61,841 nt of DNA from Porphyromonas gulae DSM 15663 (lineage in GTDB: Bacteria > Bacteroidota > Bacteroidia > Bacteroidales > Porphyromonadaceae), in the NCBI RefSeq assembly GCF_000378065.1, contig NZ_KB899159.1, positions 1 to 61,841 of the forward strand, read 5' to 3'. The translations under genes were made by a program, and so were the position numbers. Within the stretch, counting starts at the first letter, position 1, and every line of letters begins with the position of its first letter. Of this stretch, positions 21,567 through 29,710 are shown piece after piece. A model generated the notes under the pieces. It did not search any database, was not told the origin of the DNA, and worked only from the letters and a program-made list of their open reading frames with translations.

Positions 21567-22432
21567 TTCCGATAGAAATAGACAGCGGATCGGGATTTTG
21601 CTTCGGTGTGGTCAATGCTATTCGTCATGCCGAGAATCAATTGGAGAAAAGCTCCGATAAGCTGTACTGCCTAGGCGACATCGTACACAATACGCTGGAA
21701 GTCGAACGGTTAGGGAAGAAAGGATTGGAGACGATCGATTACGATGCTTTTTCCCGGCTCCGTGGGGCAAAAGTGCTGTTGCGAGCCCACGGCGAACCGC
21801 CCAAAATCTATCGGATGGCAGGAGAAAATGGGGTAACGATTATAGATGCCACCTGTCCCGTGGTACTCCGCTTGCAAAACAAAATCAAATCACGATACGA
21901 AGCTACGCGCAGCCTCGGCGCACAAGTCGTCATCTACGGCAAAAGGGGGCATGCGGAAGTAAACGGTCTGGTCGGGCAGACCGAAGGAACGGCTATTGTC
22001 ATCGAGAGCGAAGAGGAGCTGGACAAAATAGACTACACACGTCCCGTCATCCTCTTTTCACAAACGACCAAGAGTCTGGAGGGATTCGGACAGATCATTG
22101 ACAGCATCAGCGCACGTATGCAGCCGGGTGTAACATTCGAGCATCACGATACCATCTGCCGTCAGGTGGCCAATCGGATCCCGCATATCGGAGCTTTCGC
22201 AGCTGCACACGAATTGGTGTTCTTCGTGGCCGGAGAGAAAAGCTCCAATGGAAAAGTACTCTTCGCACATTGTCTGGCAGCTAATCCCCGCAGTATATTT
22301 ATTTCCTCTCCGGAGCTTATCGTGCCGGATATGCTCGTGCCACTGCCGACCAGCATAGGCATCTGCGGAGCTACCTCCACGCCCCGATGGCAGATGGAAG
22401 AGGTGGCATCGCGTATCAAGGCTCTGTTGTAA
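21563..22432 (+). CDS. ispH: 4-hydroxy-3-methylbut-2-enyl diphosphate reductase
   Basis: This 289-residue iron-sulfur enzyme is the last step of the MEP isoprenoid pathway. Its three cluster cysteines are C13 (GFCFGV), C98 (DATCPVV) and C199 (HDTICRQ). The start at 21563 is taken because it gives the family N-terminus [15 protein letters not shown] and overlaps the cmk stop by 4 bp. Its 3' end overlaps the convergent exonuclease-family gene by 17 bp. Confidence 0.95.
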   Translation: MIPIEIDSGSGFCFGVVNAIRHAENQLEKSSDKLYCLGDIVHNTLEVERLGKKGLETIDYDAFSRLRGAKVLLRAHGEPPKIYRMAGENGVTIIDATCPVVLRLQNKIKSRYEATRSLGAQVVIYGKRGHAEVNGLVGQTEGTAIVIESEEELDKIDYTRPVILFSQTTKSLEGFGQIIDSISARMQPGVTFEHHDTICRQVANRIPHIGAFAAAHELVFFVAGEKSSNGKVLFAHCLAANPRSIFISSPELIVPDMLVPLPTSIGICGATSTPRWQMEEVASRIKALL

Positions 22433-23471
22433 ACTCGGCCATCACGGGCAAGTGGTCGCTATACCCTCCTTTATAATGCATCCCCTGATAAGTACGATTG
22501 GGCGCGATACGCGCTACATTGTACGGAGCGGAGTGTACCAAATAAGGCAGGACTACGTTCTTGACCGATCCGGCTCGGTAGCTGATCCGTGAATCTGACT
22601 TCAGCAAATTACCGGACACGATGATGTGATCCAACTGTTCCCACTTACCTTTATACAGAGTCGTTCCGGGAGGAATTTGAGAGAGAGGACGCCCTGAGAG
22701 GTTGTACAACTCTCCGGCTCCTACTTTGTCGGCATCGGGTAGAACGGTATACGCTCGCAGGGTTTCAGTCAGAGGTGATTCGTTCGGATTGCTGTTGAGG
22801 TCTCCCATGATCAGGATAAAAGGATTGTCCCGACGGTTTACTATTTCATCACATTTTGCCCTTAGGAGCGTGGCGGCATCGTGCCGATAAGAATCCGTCT
22901 TACGCACACCTCCCCTACGGGAAGGGAAATGACAAACGAATACATCCAGCGTGTCTCCACCGGCCAACCGTCCCTGAGCATGTAGGATATTCCTCGTTCG
23001 TCTGTCCCTCTCGCCTCGAAAGCGTACTCTATACTCTTCTTTGTGATCCAGACTGAACAGCTCCGGCCGATAGAGCAGAGCTACGTCTATTCCGCGCTTG
23101 TCCGGGCTGTTAGTCATCACATAGCGGTAGCCCTGTTCTCCGAGAGGGGTACGGCTCAGCAGATTGTTCATGACCGTATCATTTTCCACCTCTACGAGAG
23201 CCACCAGTGCCGGCCAATCGGGACCACCCACAGCTTTGATCACCGAAGCCACCTGTTTGAGCTTGCGGTTGTAACGGTTCGGCGTCCACTTCAACTCTCC
23301 TTCTGGGAGAAATTCTCTGTCGTCCTTGCCAACATCGTCATAACAGTCGAAAAGGTTCTCGACATTATAGGTCATCACACGGAAGGAAACAGGCTTCGGA
23401 TGAGGGGCAAGACCTCCTGAAACGACTGCTATTCCGATGGAAGGAATGATGGTCTTTATGATCTTTTTCAT
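22416..23471 (-). CDS. Endonuclease/exonuclease/phosphatase family protein
   Basis: This protein of about 351 residues has the EEP fold (DNase I/Mg2+-dependent phosphodiesterase). Visible motifs are MTYNVENLFDCYD near the start, LVEVENDTV (metal-binding Glu), ILIMGDLNSNPNES (GDLN), and a terminal YSDHLPV (SDH). A hydrophobic N-terminal segment (about 4-22) suggests export or anchoring, so the substrate may be extracellular DNA, phosphoester or lipid; I cannot tell. The start at 23471 is chosen for that segment; the open frame extends to 23657 without support. A -7 element sits only 5 bp upstream of the ATG, so the mRNA may be leaderless or the true start may be the internal Met at MTYNVENLF. 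Confidence 0.8.
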   Translation of the reverse strand: MKKIIKTIIPSIGIAVVSGGLAPHPKPVSFRVMTYNVENLFDCYDDVGKDDREFLPEGELKWTPNRYNRKLKQVASVIKAVGGPDWPALVALVEVENDTVMNNLLSRTPLGEQGYRYVMTNSPDKRGIDVALLYRPELFSLDHKEEYRVRFRGERDRRTRNILHAQGRLAGGDTLDVFVCHFPSRRGGVRKTDSYRHDAATLLRAKCDEIVNRRDNPFILIMGDLNSNPNESPLTETLRAYTVLPDADKVGAGELYNLSGRPLSQIPPGTTLYKGKWEQLDHIIVSGNLLKSDSRISYRAGSVKNVVLPYLVHSAPYNVARIAPNRTYQGMHYKGGYSDHLPVMAEFTTEP

Positions 23472-23720
23472 CGGCCCAAAGGTAGTCACTCCCATCCATT
23501 TATCCGGCAGGTTTGGCAATGTATTGGAGCGGCTCCTGAGAGCTAAGTGTTTGATAGATTGGCTAAAACGCTTATCTTTGTCGCCGTGGTTGCTTCTACA
23601 AGCCCTTAGCGAAGGGTGGGCTGCCACCTCGAAACCCTCCGAAACACGGGGGCTCAAGCCTGCCGGATCCGTCGCTCTGACGGGCGGTTGCTTGGGGATG
23701 TCTAACTATAACGGAATAGT

Positions 23721-24215
23721 ATGAAATTAAAGAGGATACTTTCCGGCTCATTGGTCGCGGCAGCCTTGCTTTTGTCAGGCAGCTCGGCCTCCTCTCCGTC
23801 CGAAGCCATAGATGGCTTGGCAGTAGGGGCAGTGGTGCCGGAGGTAAAGTCTTTGGTCGTACAGTCGGATGGCGGCACAGAGGCTGCTTCGTACACGCTA
23901 GTCCACTTCTGGGCGGCATACGACGGAGAGAGCAGAGCCGGTAATGTCCGATGGTCTCGTTATTTTGCCAAAAGGCCCGATAGTCGGGTACGGTATGTAG
24001 GTGTTTCGATGGATAAGAACCTATCGGTATTCACGAACACCTTGGCTTTCGACCAAATAGACTTGTCTGCCCAGCGACTGGTGGAAAATAGTAAACGCGA
24101 TCAAATGCTCAACGTATATGGCTTGAAGATCCGTTTCCACAGCTATCTGGTAGACGCACAAGGGATTATACGGGCAGTAGATCCGAATCCCGAACAACTG
24201 GGAACAATACTCTAA
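23721..24215 (+). CDS. Thioredoxin-fold protein without cysteines, exported
   Basis: This 164-residue protein has a signal peptide (about 1-22) and a TlpA/AhpC-TSA-like fold. Where thioredoxins have FWASWCGPC it has VHFWAAYDGES (61-71), and there is no cysteine in the whole protein, so it cannot do thiol chemistry. The later segments VRYVGVSMDKN and GLKIRFHSYLVDAQGIIRAVDP, including the place of the cis-Pro loop, keep the family pattern. It may be a chaperone-like or binding protein. It stands alone and is closed by a strong hairpin. Confidence 0.7.
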   Translation: MKLKRILSGSLVAAALLLSGSSASSPSEAIDGLAVGAVVPEVKSLVVQSDGGTEAASYTLVHFWAAYDGESRAGNVRWSRYFAKRPDSRVRYVGVSMDKNLSVFTNTLAFDQIDLSAQRLVENSKRDQMLNVYGLKIRFHSYLVDAQGIIRAVDPNPEQLGTIL

Positions 24216-24237
24216 GCCGGATGAGTCCGGCCTGTGC

Positions 24238-24273
24238 GAACGAGGGTGCACCCGCAAGGGAGCACCCTCGTTC
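24238..24273 (+). terminator. Terminator-like hairpin after the thioredoxin-fold gene
   Basis: A perfect 12-bp stem (GAACGAGGGTGC with GCACCCTCGTTC, 24238-24249 and 24262-24273) starting 22 bp after the stop; only CCATTTCG follows. Confidence 0.7.
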
Positions 24274-25327
24274 CATTTCGAGACGAATATATCAGAATCT
24301 CCTGCCCTGCTTACCACTGTTGCCACCTTCTCCGGAGGCATCCACAGCGAAGCCATCGGCCATCTCTCCTCGAAAAACATCTTGAAAACACTTTCGGGAA
24401 TTCAAAGAGAGCACAAAAGGATAACCCCAAAAACAATAAACCGCTCAAAAATCATGCGCCAAAAAAGTTTTCAACAACGAAGACGAGTTTGGAATGATTC
24501 CAAATAAGCATCTCCGGAGACAATAAAACCGAGGCAAAAGCAGCGAGGAGATGAACTTTCACAGACTGAAAAACGAATTAAAACAAGTCGGACAACGATC
24601 TGTATATAAAACATTTTTGATTTATATATAAATCGTTTTCGTTTTGTATATAAATCGTTTTTAATAAATATATAAATCGTAAATGATTTATATATAAATC
24701 GCAGGATCAAAAAAGCCTTTTCAGCAGCTGATATAAAAGAAGCACCCGTCGAGTTCTCCGTAGAACTCCGACGGGTGCAGCCCGGATATGTATGTGGTGG
24801 GGCCTATGCCAAGATGCTATCCTTCTACATGTGATCTGAAGTGGATGTACGAATTTCCTCTGTGCAATCTCGGATCGGATCGTGGTTTGTTGCTGAGGCG
24901 AAATGCCCGAACAGGAGCTTATTCGGGCTTGATGTCAGGTGATGGGGCGTAGCTGGTATTCACAGATGTGTGGCATTTTCTTCTATAAATATTCTCTTTT
25001 TCAATTTATTGCTCGTTTCCAATACACGGGGAATCCACAGTTCGGAGCAATGCTTTTCGGCAAGACAAAATTAGCCAAATCTTTTTTTCCCACCAACGGC
25101 TATTGCCCTTCAGGGTATAATCTGCATGACACAATTTTTGAGGAAAATATTTGCACAATTTAATTTCATTTTATACATTGTAGCCGAAAATCAACTGTAG
25201 AGACACTTACTTATGAAAAACGACGATAATCCACCAAGCACAGTGGCGGCAGACTTGTAAATACTAAAGTCATGCCACGCCCTCCGTGAGAAATAATCAA
25301 TCAAATTCATTTGAAGACAATACGAAA
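24274..25327. other. 1-kb intergenic region before the C25 protease island
   Basis: This region holds the 22-bp repeat array, a near-perfect hairpin at 24742-24778 (stem GCACCCGTCG plus AGTTCT with one bulge, T-rich on the minus strand), and a smaller hairpin at 24905-24928 (GCCCGAA/TTCGGGC). An open frame of 74 codons at 24939-25163 has no signal or family resemblance and is not called. The A/T-rich 24370-24710 differs in base composition from the flanking genes. Confidence 0.7.
24603..24701 (+). repeat. Five repeats at exact 22-bp spacing
   Basis: TATATAAA begins at 24603, 24625, 24647, 24669 and 24691. Four of the five continue as TATATAAATCG; the first reads TATATAAAACA. The other half of each unit varies (T-rich). 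I recall 22-bp direct repeats being described in P. gingivalis but could not check a match. Confidence 0.85.
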
Positions 25328-26260
25328 ATGAGAAAAACAATAATTTTCTGCTTGCTGCTCGCCCTGTTTAGCTTTTCTTGGGCACAAGAAAGAGTCGATG
25401 AAAAAGTATTCTCCGCAGGAACAAGTATTTTTAGGGGCATCCTTGAAAAGGTGAAAGCACCGCTTATGTATGGAGATCGTGAGGTATGGGGTATGGCTCG
25501 TGCGAGCGAGGATTTCTTTTTTATACTTCCCGTTACGGATGACCTCACTCCCGTGCTTTTCTATAACCGTCTTACAAACGAACCCTGCTTTGTGTCAAAC
25601 CAAGGAATAACTGAGTTTTTCAAATTCGCTCAAGAAGGTGATTACATTGAAGTAGAAGGAAGCTCTGTATTCATGGGGAATCTTTTGTACTATCGTTTTT
25701 TTCCGACAAGAATTACCTCCTATAATGCTTCCATTGAAGGCGTTGTGAGCATGACGGGGAATCCTGCTTTTACAATTCCGATACTCCCCGGGGCTTCTGA
25801 TTGCATAGAAATCTCAAACAACCGCAAAGTCTTTCTGACAAATCAATTAGGGGTTGTAAACATCACTGACGGGATGGAACCTCCGATTATTGCCGGAGTC
25901 TCTGCTTCCTTTGGGTCTTCTGTTCGGGTGTATGGTCATGTCTCACAGCGGTGGGACATCATAGGCCGCTGCTATTTGGATATTTATCCGACCAATTGCT
26001 ACCCGCTCAGCATGAAACCCGTTGCAGGAGACGATGAGGTTTTTGTCAAACAACAAGGCAGGCAAATAGAGATCGATAGCAACAGCCCCATAGTCCAAGT
26101 GGTCGTATACGATCTTGAGGGGAAAAGTGTTTTTCGCAAAAGAATGACCGAAAACGCTTATACCCTATCCTTCAGGGCACCTATGCTCGGCTTTATGACT
26201 ATCATGATCGAAACACAAAATTCGATTATCAATAAAAAACTTAATGTTACTCAGCTATGA
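25328..26260 (+). CDS. T9SS cargo protein, small paralogue 1 of the C25 island
   Basis: This 310-residue protein has a signal peptide (MRKTIIFCLLLALFSFSWAQ) and a C-terminal T9SS sorting domain (about 235-310: QIEIDSNSPIVQVVVYDLEG, then LGFMTIMIET and KKLNVTQL). The middle (about 35-215) is a beta-rich module also found in the proteins at 29014 and 29711, with the pattern VWG, GDYIEVEG, YYRFFPTRIT, IEGVVS, VRVYGHVSQRW. No enzyme motif is visible. The start at 25328 is chosen for the signal peptide. Its stop overlaps the protease start as ATGA, which points to joint production. Function unknown; a pro-protein, chaperone, inhibitor or ligand-binding role for the neighbouring protease is conceivable. 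Confidence 0.8.
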   Translation: MRKTIIFCLLLALFSFSWAQERVDEKVFSAGTSIFRGILEKVKAPLMYGDREVWGMARASEDFFFILPVTDDLTPVLFYNRLTNEPCFVSNQGITEFFKFAQEGDYIEVEGSSVFMGNLLYYRFFPTRITSYNASIEGVVSMTGNPAFTIPILPGASDCIEISNNRKVFLTNQLGVVNITDGMEPPIIAGVSASFGSSVRVYGHVSQRWDIIGRCYLDIYPTNCYPLSMKPVAGDDEVFVKQQGRQIEIDSNSPIVQVVVYDLEGKSVFRKRMTENAYTLSFRAPMLGFMTIMIETQNSIINKKLNVTQL

Positions 26261-28950
26261 GGCGAATAATTTTATTATTCAGTGCTCTCTGCTTCTTCGT
26301 GTCACCTTATGTACAAGCGCAGAATGAAGGTTCAGATACTTATTATCGACAAATGTTTGAGCTAATCCGCTCCGACTTCGAACGGGATATGCTCTTACCT
26401 CAAGTGACCTCCATAACACTTCCGTCCGGACCGCTATCTGTGGTGAAAAGATTGGAGTTGCAAGCGAAAACGAATCAGACAGCAGAATATGTGATGATAG
26501 TTGTCGATAAACTCACTTATGACAATGTTAAATCATACATCGACCGATACGCAACCGACATTAATAATGTGACCCAAAAAAAGATAACTCTTTATACAGT
26601 CCAAAATGCATCACACATGGATGTCAAAGATCTTCTTGTACAGAATAGTCCTAACCTATGGGGGGCCGTTTTTATCGGCGATATCCCCACAGCAAGATAC
26701 GAGGGGCTCCACTTCGAAACAGGTGTCTATGCTTCGTGGCCTTGTGATCTTTACTATATGGACTTGAACGGCGATTGGATAGACAAAAACGGCAACAACA
26801 TATTCGACAATCACACCGGAAACGCTGCGCTGGAAAAAAACGTAGAGCCGGAAATATTTGTAGGAAGAATATCGACTAAGGGCATTGAAACAGGTTACGC
26901 GAAACTCAGAAAATATTTTGACAAAAATCATCAATTCTGGAGCAATACCAACCGCTTTAATGGTAAATACTCTTTGGCATACCTTGATTTCGATTGGACT
27001 TCTCTCAACAGCGATCTAGCTGTAGCAGCTCATGACATTTTTGCTCCGGGTGATCTCAAATCGGATTACGTTCGCTGTGGCGTTGATCCAGAATTTGGAT
27101 CAACGGATTATCTCGAAAGAATCAGCACCACCAAATACGACTTTGCCGTTTTGGCATGTCACTCAAGCCCTACGTGGCACTTCATGACGGGAGGGGGCAT
27201 TGGCTCACAAACCATTATCAACCGTAATGTTCGCTCCACCTTTTTCAATCTCTTCTGCTGTTCTGCCTGCGATTGGGAGCAACCCTCTACCACCACACCC
27301 TACCTCGGCGGTGCATACGTCTATGGCAATGAGAGTGGTACGTTGTCTCTCGTTGGCAGCACCAAAATAGGATCAATGCTGAGATTCTATAACTTTAATT
27401 CTCATTTGGGCCAAGGAAAGAGCATCGGAGAGTCCCTCAAGGAATGGTGGCACCAAACCTGTGGAGCCGAACATAGTAACTGGGAGGTTAGCTGGTTCTA
27501 TGGCCTCACAATAGTCGGAGACCCTTTGCTTTTTATCCCGCAGAAATACGATCTGATGATCAAGGACAATCCTGAGGATATAGGCATTGAGCCCAACCTT
27601 TCTACCCAAATCAGTTGGAATAGCCCCGACATTTGGGTTAGAAACCAAAATGACGATGTCCTTGATGAACATCAACAACCTATTTACAAACCGAATGGAG
27701 AACCTAACTACATTTATGTCCGCATCCGCAATAATAGTAAGTACACATCCGCTCCTGACGCTGCACTCAGAGTGTCAGCAAGGGGAGACAATTCTTTCTC
27801 TGTACAAACTCCAATAGGGACCATACCGGCATTTTCAAGCAAGGTGCTGAAATTCCCGTGGGTTGTTGCAGCCCCACCATCAGATGTAAGCGTAAAGCCG
27901 ACTTATACATTGTCCGCTAGAATAAATTCTGTGGAAGATGTACTAACATTTTCTACTCCTAACAGCCCCGGCAGCACTGCAGATCACATTCTGAACAACA
28001 ATAATTTGACAAGAAAAAGAGTAGCAGTACTTAACATCGCACCCGCATATCAAGGAGTAAGTGGATATGGTGTACGAATCTCTTTTGATAGTTTGCCGGG
28101 AACAAGCAACTATAGTATAGAGTTCGTGGAAGAGCTGACAGAGACTTATGGATCACCGACGGCAGAAGCCGAAGTTACGCTAAATCTTGGAGATCGCTTG
28201 CAAGAAGCATGGCAGCAAAGCGGTGAAGAAGCAATGGGTATATCAAGCTACAGGAGTGGTTCTGATATCCTTCAGATCAACCGGAATTATTCAGAACTAA
28301 AAAATATTTCTGTCAATGACAATACCGGTTTAGATCTGACCCTCCACTTCAACTTCTTGACAAAGAAACTGACCAATGACAATCGCTATGTGTATCATGT
28401 AAGGATACGCGACAATGCAACCAACGAGATCGTCGATGGACAAACCATTGTTATCAACAAGGAAAACAGTTTTGATGTTCGCTCTGCAATTACTGTGAGT
28501 GAAAATGAGAATCCCACCTTGATGGCAGAAGAGATCTCTATTCCGGCATCTTACAACTGGTATGATGGCTCTATGAACTTGCTTGCTGCAGATACGCTTG
28601 TCTTTGATGCCAATCAGAACAACGGAGAGTATATCTTAGAAGTAACAGCAAAAGAAAGCGGCTTCAAAGACTACTCGCATATCTCTGTGATTCCGACAAA
28701 CCAGATCGCGTCCATATCTCCCAATCCTGCCACGAACCTAATAACCATTACTTTCAGTAAAGTAATGCAACAGGGGGCAAAGATCGGCATCGTATCTGCT
28801 CAGGGTGTCAATATGGAGACAATCGTATTCGGACAAGAATGTTCTTCATTCACGAAAGATGTTTCCGGTTATCCTGCTTCCTCTTACACCGTTATTCTTT
28901 GGGATGCCGGTGGAAAGAAAGTAGGCAGCAAGATTTTTGTTAAACAGTAA
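26257..28950 (+). CDS. Gingipain-like (family C25, clan CD) cysteine protease, T9SS-secreted
   Basis: This 897-residue protein has a signal peptide (1-22), an N-terminal region, and a caspase-like C25 catalytic domain (about 75-430). Hallmarks are AVFIGDIPTARYEG (138-150), the acidic calcium-site-like LNGDWIDKNGNNIFD (170-184), EIFVGRIS (199-206), the catalytic His302 (LACHSSPTWH), and a cysteine cluster C334/C335/C338 (FCCSACDW). The His-Cys gap of 33-36 residues fits the gingipain dyad. The catalytic domain ends at YGLTIVGDPLLFI. Ig-like beta domains fill about 430-810, and the last 80 residues are a T9SS sorting domain beginning ISPNPATN. I do not recognise it as RgpA, RgpB, Kgp or PorU. 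Specificity and activity are unknown; which cysteine is the nucleophile is uncertain. Confidence 0.85.
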   Translation: MRRIILLFSALCFFVSPYVQAQNEGSDTYYRQMFELIRSDFERDMLLPQVTSITLPSGPLSVVKRLELQAKTNQTAEYVMIVVDKLTYDNVKSYIDRYATDINNVTQKKITLYTVQNASHMDVKDLLVQNSPNLWGAVFIGDIPTARYEGLHFETGVYASWPCDLYYMDLNGDWIDKNGNNIFDNHTGNAALEKNVEPEIFVGRISTKGIETGYAKLRKYFDKNHQFWSNTNRFNGKYSLAYLDFDWTSLNSDLAVAAHDIFAPGDLKSDYVRCGVDPEFGSTDYLERISTTKYDFAVLACHSSPTWHFMTGGGIGSQTIINRNVRSTFFNLFCCSACDWEQPSTTTPYLGGAYVYGNESGTLSLVGSTKIGSMLRFYNFNSHLGQGKSIGESLKEWWHQTCGAEHSNWEVSWFYGLTIVGDPLLFIPQKYDLMIKDNPEDIGIEPNLSTQISWNSPDIWVRNQNDDVLDEHQQPIYKPNGEPNYIYVRIRNNSKYTSAPDAALRVSARGDNSFSVQTPIGTIPAFSSKVLKFPWVVAAPPSDVSVKPTYTLSARINSVEDVLTFSTPNSPGSTADHILNNNNLTRKRVAVLNIAPAYQGVSGYGVRISFDSLPGTSNYSIEFVEELTETYGSPTAEAEVTLNLGDRLQEAWQQSGEEAMGISSYRSGSDILQINRNYSELKNISVNDNTGLDLTLHFNFLTKKLTNDNRYVYHVRIRDNATNEIVDGQTIVINKENSFDVRSAITVSENENPTLMAEEISIPASYNWYDGSMNLLAADTLVFDANQNNGEYILEVTAKESGFKDYSHISVIPTNQIASISPNPATNLITITFSKVMQQGAKIGIVSAQGVNMETIVFGQECSSFTKDVSGYPASSYTVILWDAGGKKVGSKIFVKQ

Positions 28951-28960
28951 CGATTAACTC

Positions 28961-29000
28961 AGAGCCGGAATCATATAGAATTTATATAATTCCGGCTCTT
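28961..29000 (+). terminator. Hairpin between the protease gene and paralogue 2
   Basis: An 11-bp perfect stem (AGAGCCGGAAT/ATTCCGGCTCT, 28961-28971 with 28989-28999) 10 bp after the protease stop, followed by weak TAACTAAT. It could partly end transcription, making the two downstream genes lower or separate. Confidence 0.65.
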
Positions 29001-29013
29001 AACTAATAAGTTT

Positions 29014-29703
29014 ATGATGAAAAAAGCATTTGTTTTCGTACTACTGGTTTGCCTATTCTCCTCGTTCAGCAGTTTTGCCCAAACAGCTACGAACGGCAGC
29101 CGGAGTTATTTTACAGGACGAATCGAGAAGGTGAGTTTGAACTTAGGGGTCCCACCCGTAAGCACGGAGATTTGGGGAATAACCCATGATGCGAATGGTC
29201 TCCCTTTCGAAATACCTATCTCTTTCAGTCGTTTCAACAGCCTGGGAGATATAGCTACCACCTATTACATAGCGAATAGCGAGGCAACTTTGAATGAATG
29301 GTGCGACTATGCACACCCGGGCGACATCGTGACGATAGAAGGTCGTTTTATGAAAATGACTTACAACATACCAACCTACAATGCTGTCTGCACTCGGATC
29401 ACATTTGAGAATCAAGAAATAGAAGGAGCGATCGTCTTGATACCCAAACCCAAAGTCTCGCTACCTCATGTATCGGAATCGGTACCCTGTATCCGAACCG
29501 AAGCCGGGAGGGAGTTTATCCTTTGCAAAGAAGACGACACCTTTGTGTCTTACGATGGTAACGAAGTAACGATAGGAGGTAAACCTTTCTTGCTCAATAC
29601 CAATGTAAAGATTGTGGGGGACGTATCCCAAAAGTATGCCGTGGGCGCAGGAGAAATTCGATTCCTGCAGATTTGTGCCAAAACAGTATCACAACAAAAA
29701 TGA
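29014..29703 (+). CDS. Exported protein, small paralogue 2 of the C25 island
   Basis: This 229-residue protein has a signal peptide (about 1-22, ending SSFAQ) and a single beta-rich module that shares a clear pattern with its neighbours: EIWGI, YAHPGDIVTIEGRF, AVCTRITFENQEIEG, IPKP, VSYDGNEVTIGGKPFLLNT, VKIVGDVSQKY, ICAK. Unlike the proteins at 25328 and 29711 it stops right after this module and has no T9SS sorting domain, so it should stay in the periplasm unless partnered. Function unknown. The next gene starts 7 bp later. Confidence 0.78.
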   Translation: MMKKAFVFVLLVCLFSSFSSFAQTATNGSRSYFTGRIEKVSLNLGVPPVSTEIWGITHDANGLPFEIPISFSRFNSLGDIATTYYIANSEATLNEWCDYAHPGDIVTIEGRFMKMTYNIPTYNAVCTRITFENQEIEGAIVLIPKPKVSLPHVSESVPCIRTEAGREFILCKEDDTFVSYDGNEVTIGGKPFLLNTNVKIVGDVSQKYAVGAGEIRFLQICAKTVSQQK

Positions 29704-29710
29704 ACACAAG

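Noticed and set aside
24603-24701. Could the 22-bp repeat array be a CRISPR?
   Set aside because: The units are directly abutting with 8-11 conserved bases and 11-14 bp variable parts, far shorter than repeat and spacer lengths of a CRISPR array, and no cas gene is present.
24742-24778. Hairpin with GCACCCGTCG stem as a gene terminator
   Set aside because: No gene ends next to it on either strand, so I leave it as a structural note in the intergenic entry and not as a terminator.
24939-25163. 74-codon open frame before the C25 island
   Set aside because: No signal, domain or ribosome-binding site is seen, and no promoter was found; kept as intergenic.
25213-25260. 15-codon frame MKNDDNPPSTVAADL in the leader of the first island gene
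   Set aside because: It is too short to judge and has no pairing structure that would make it a leader peptide; chance is likely.
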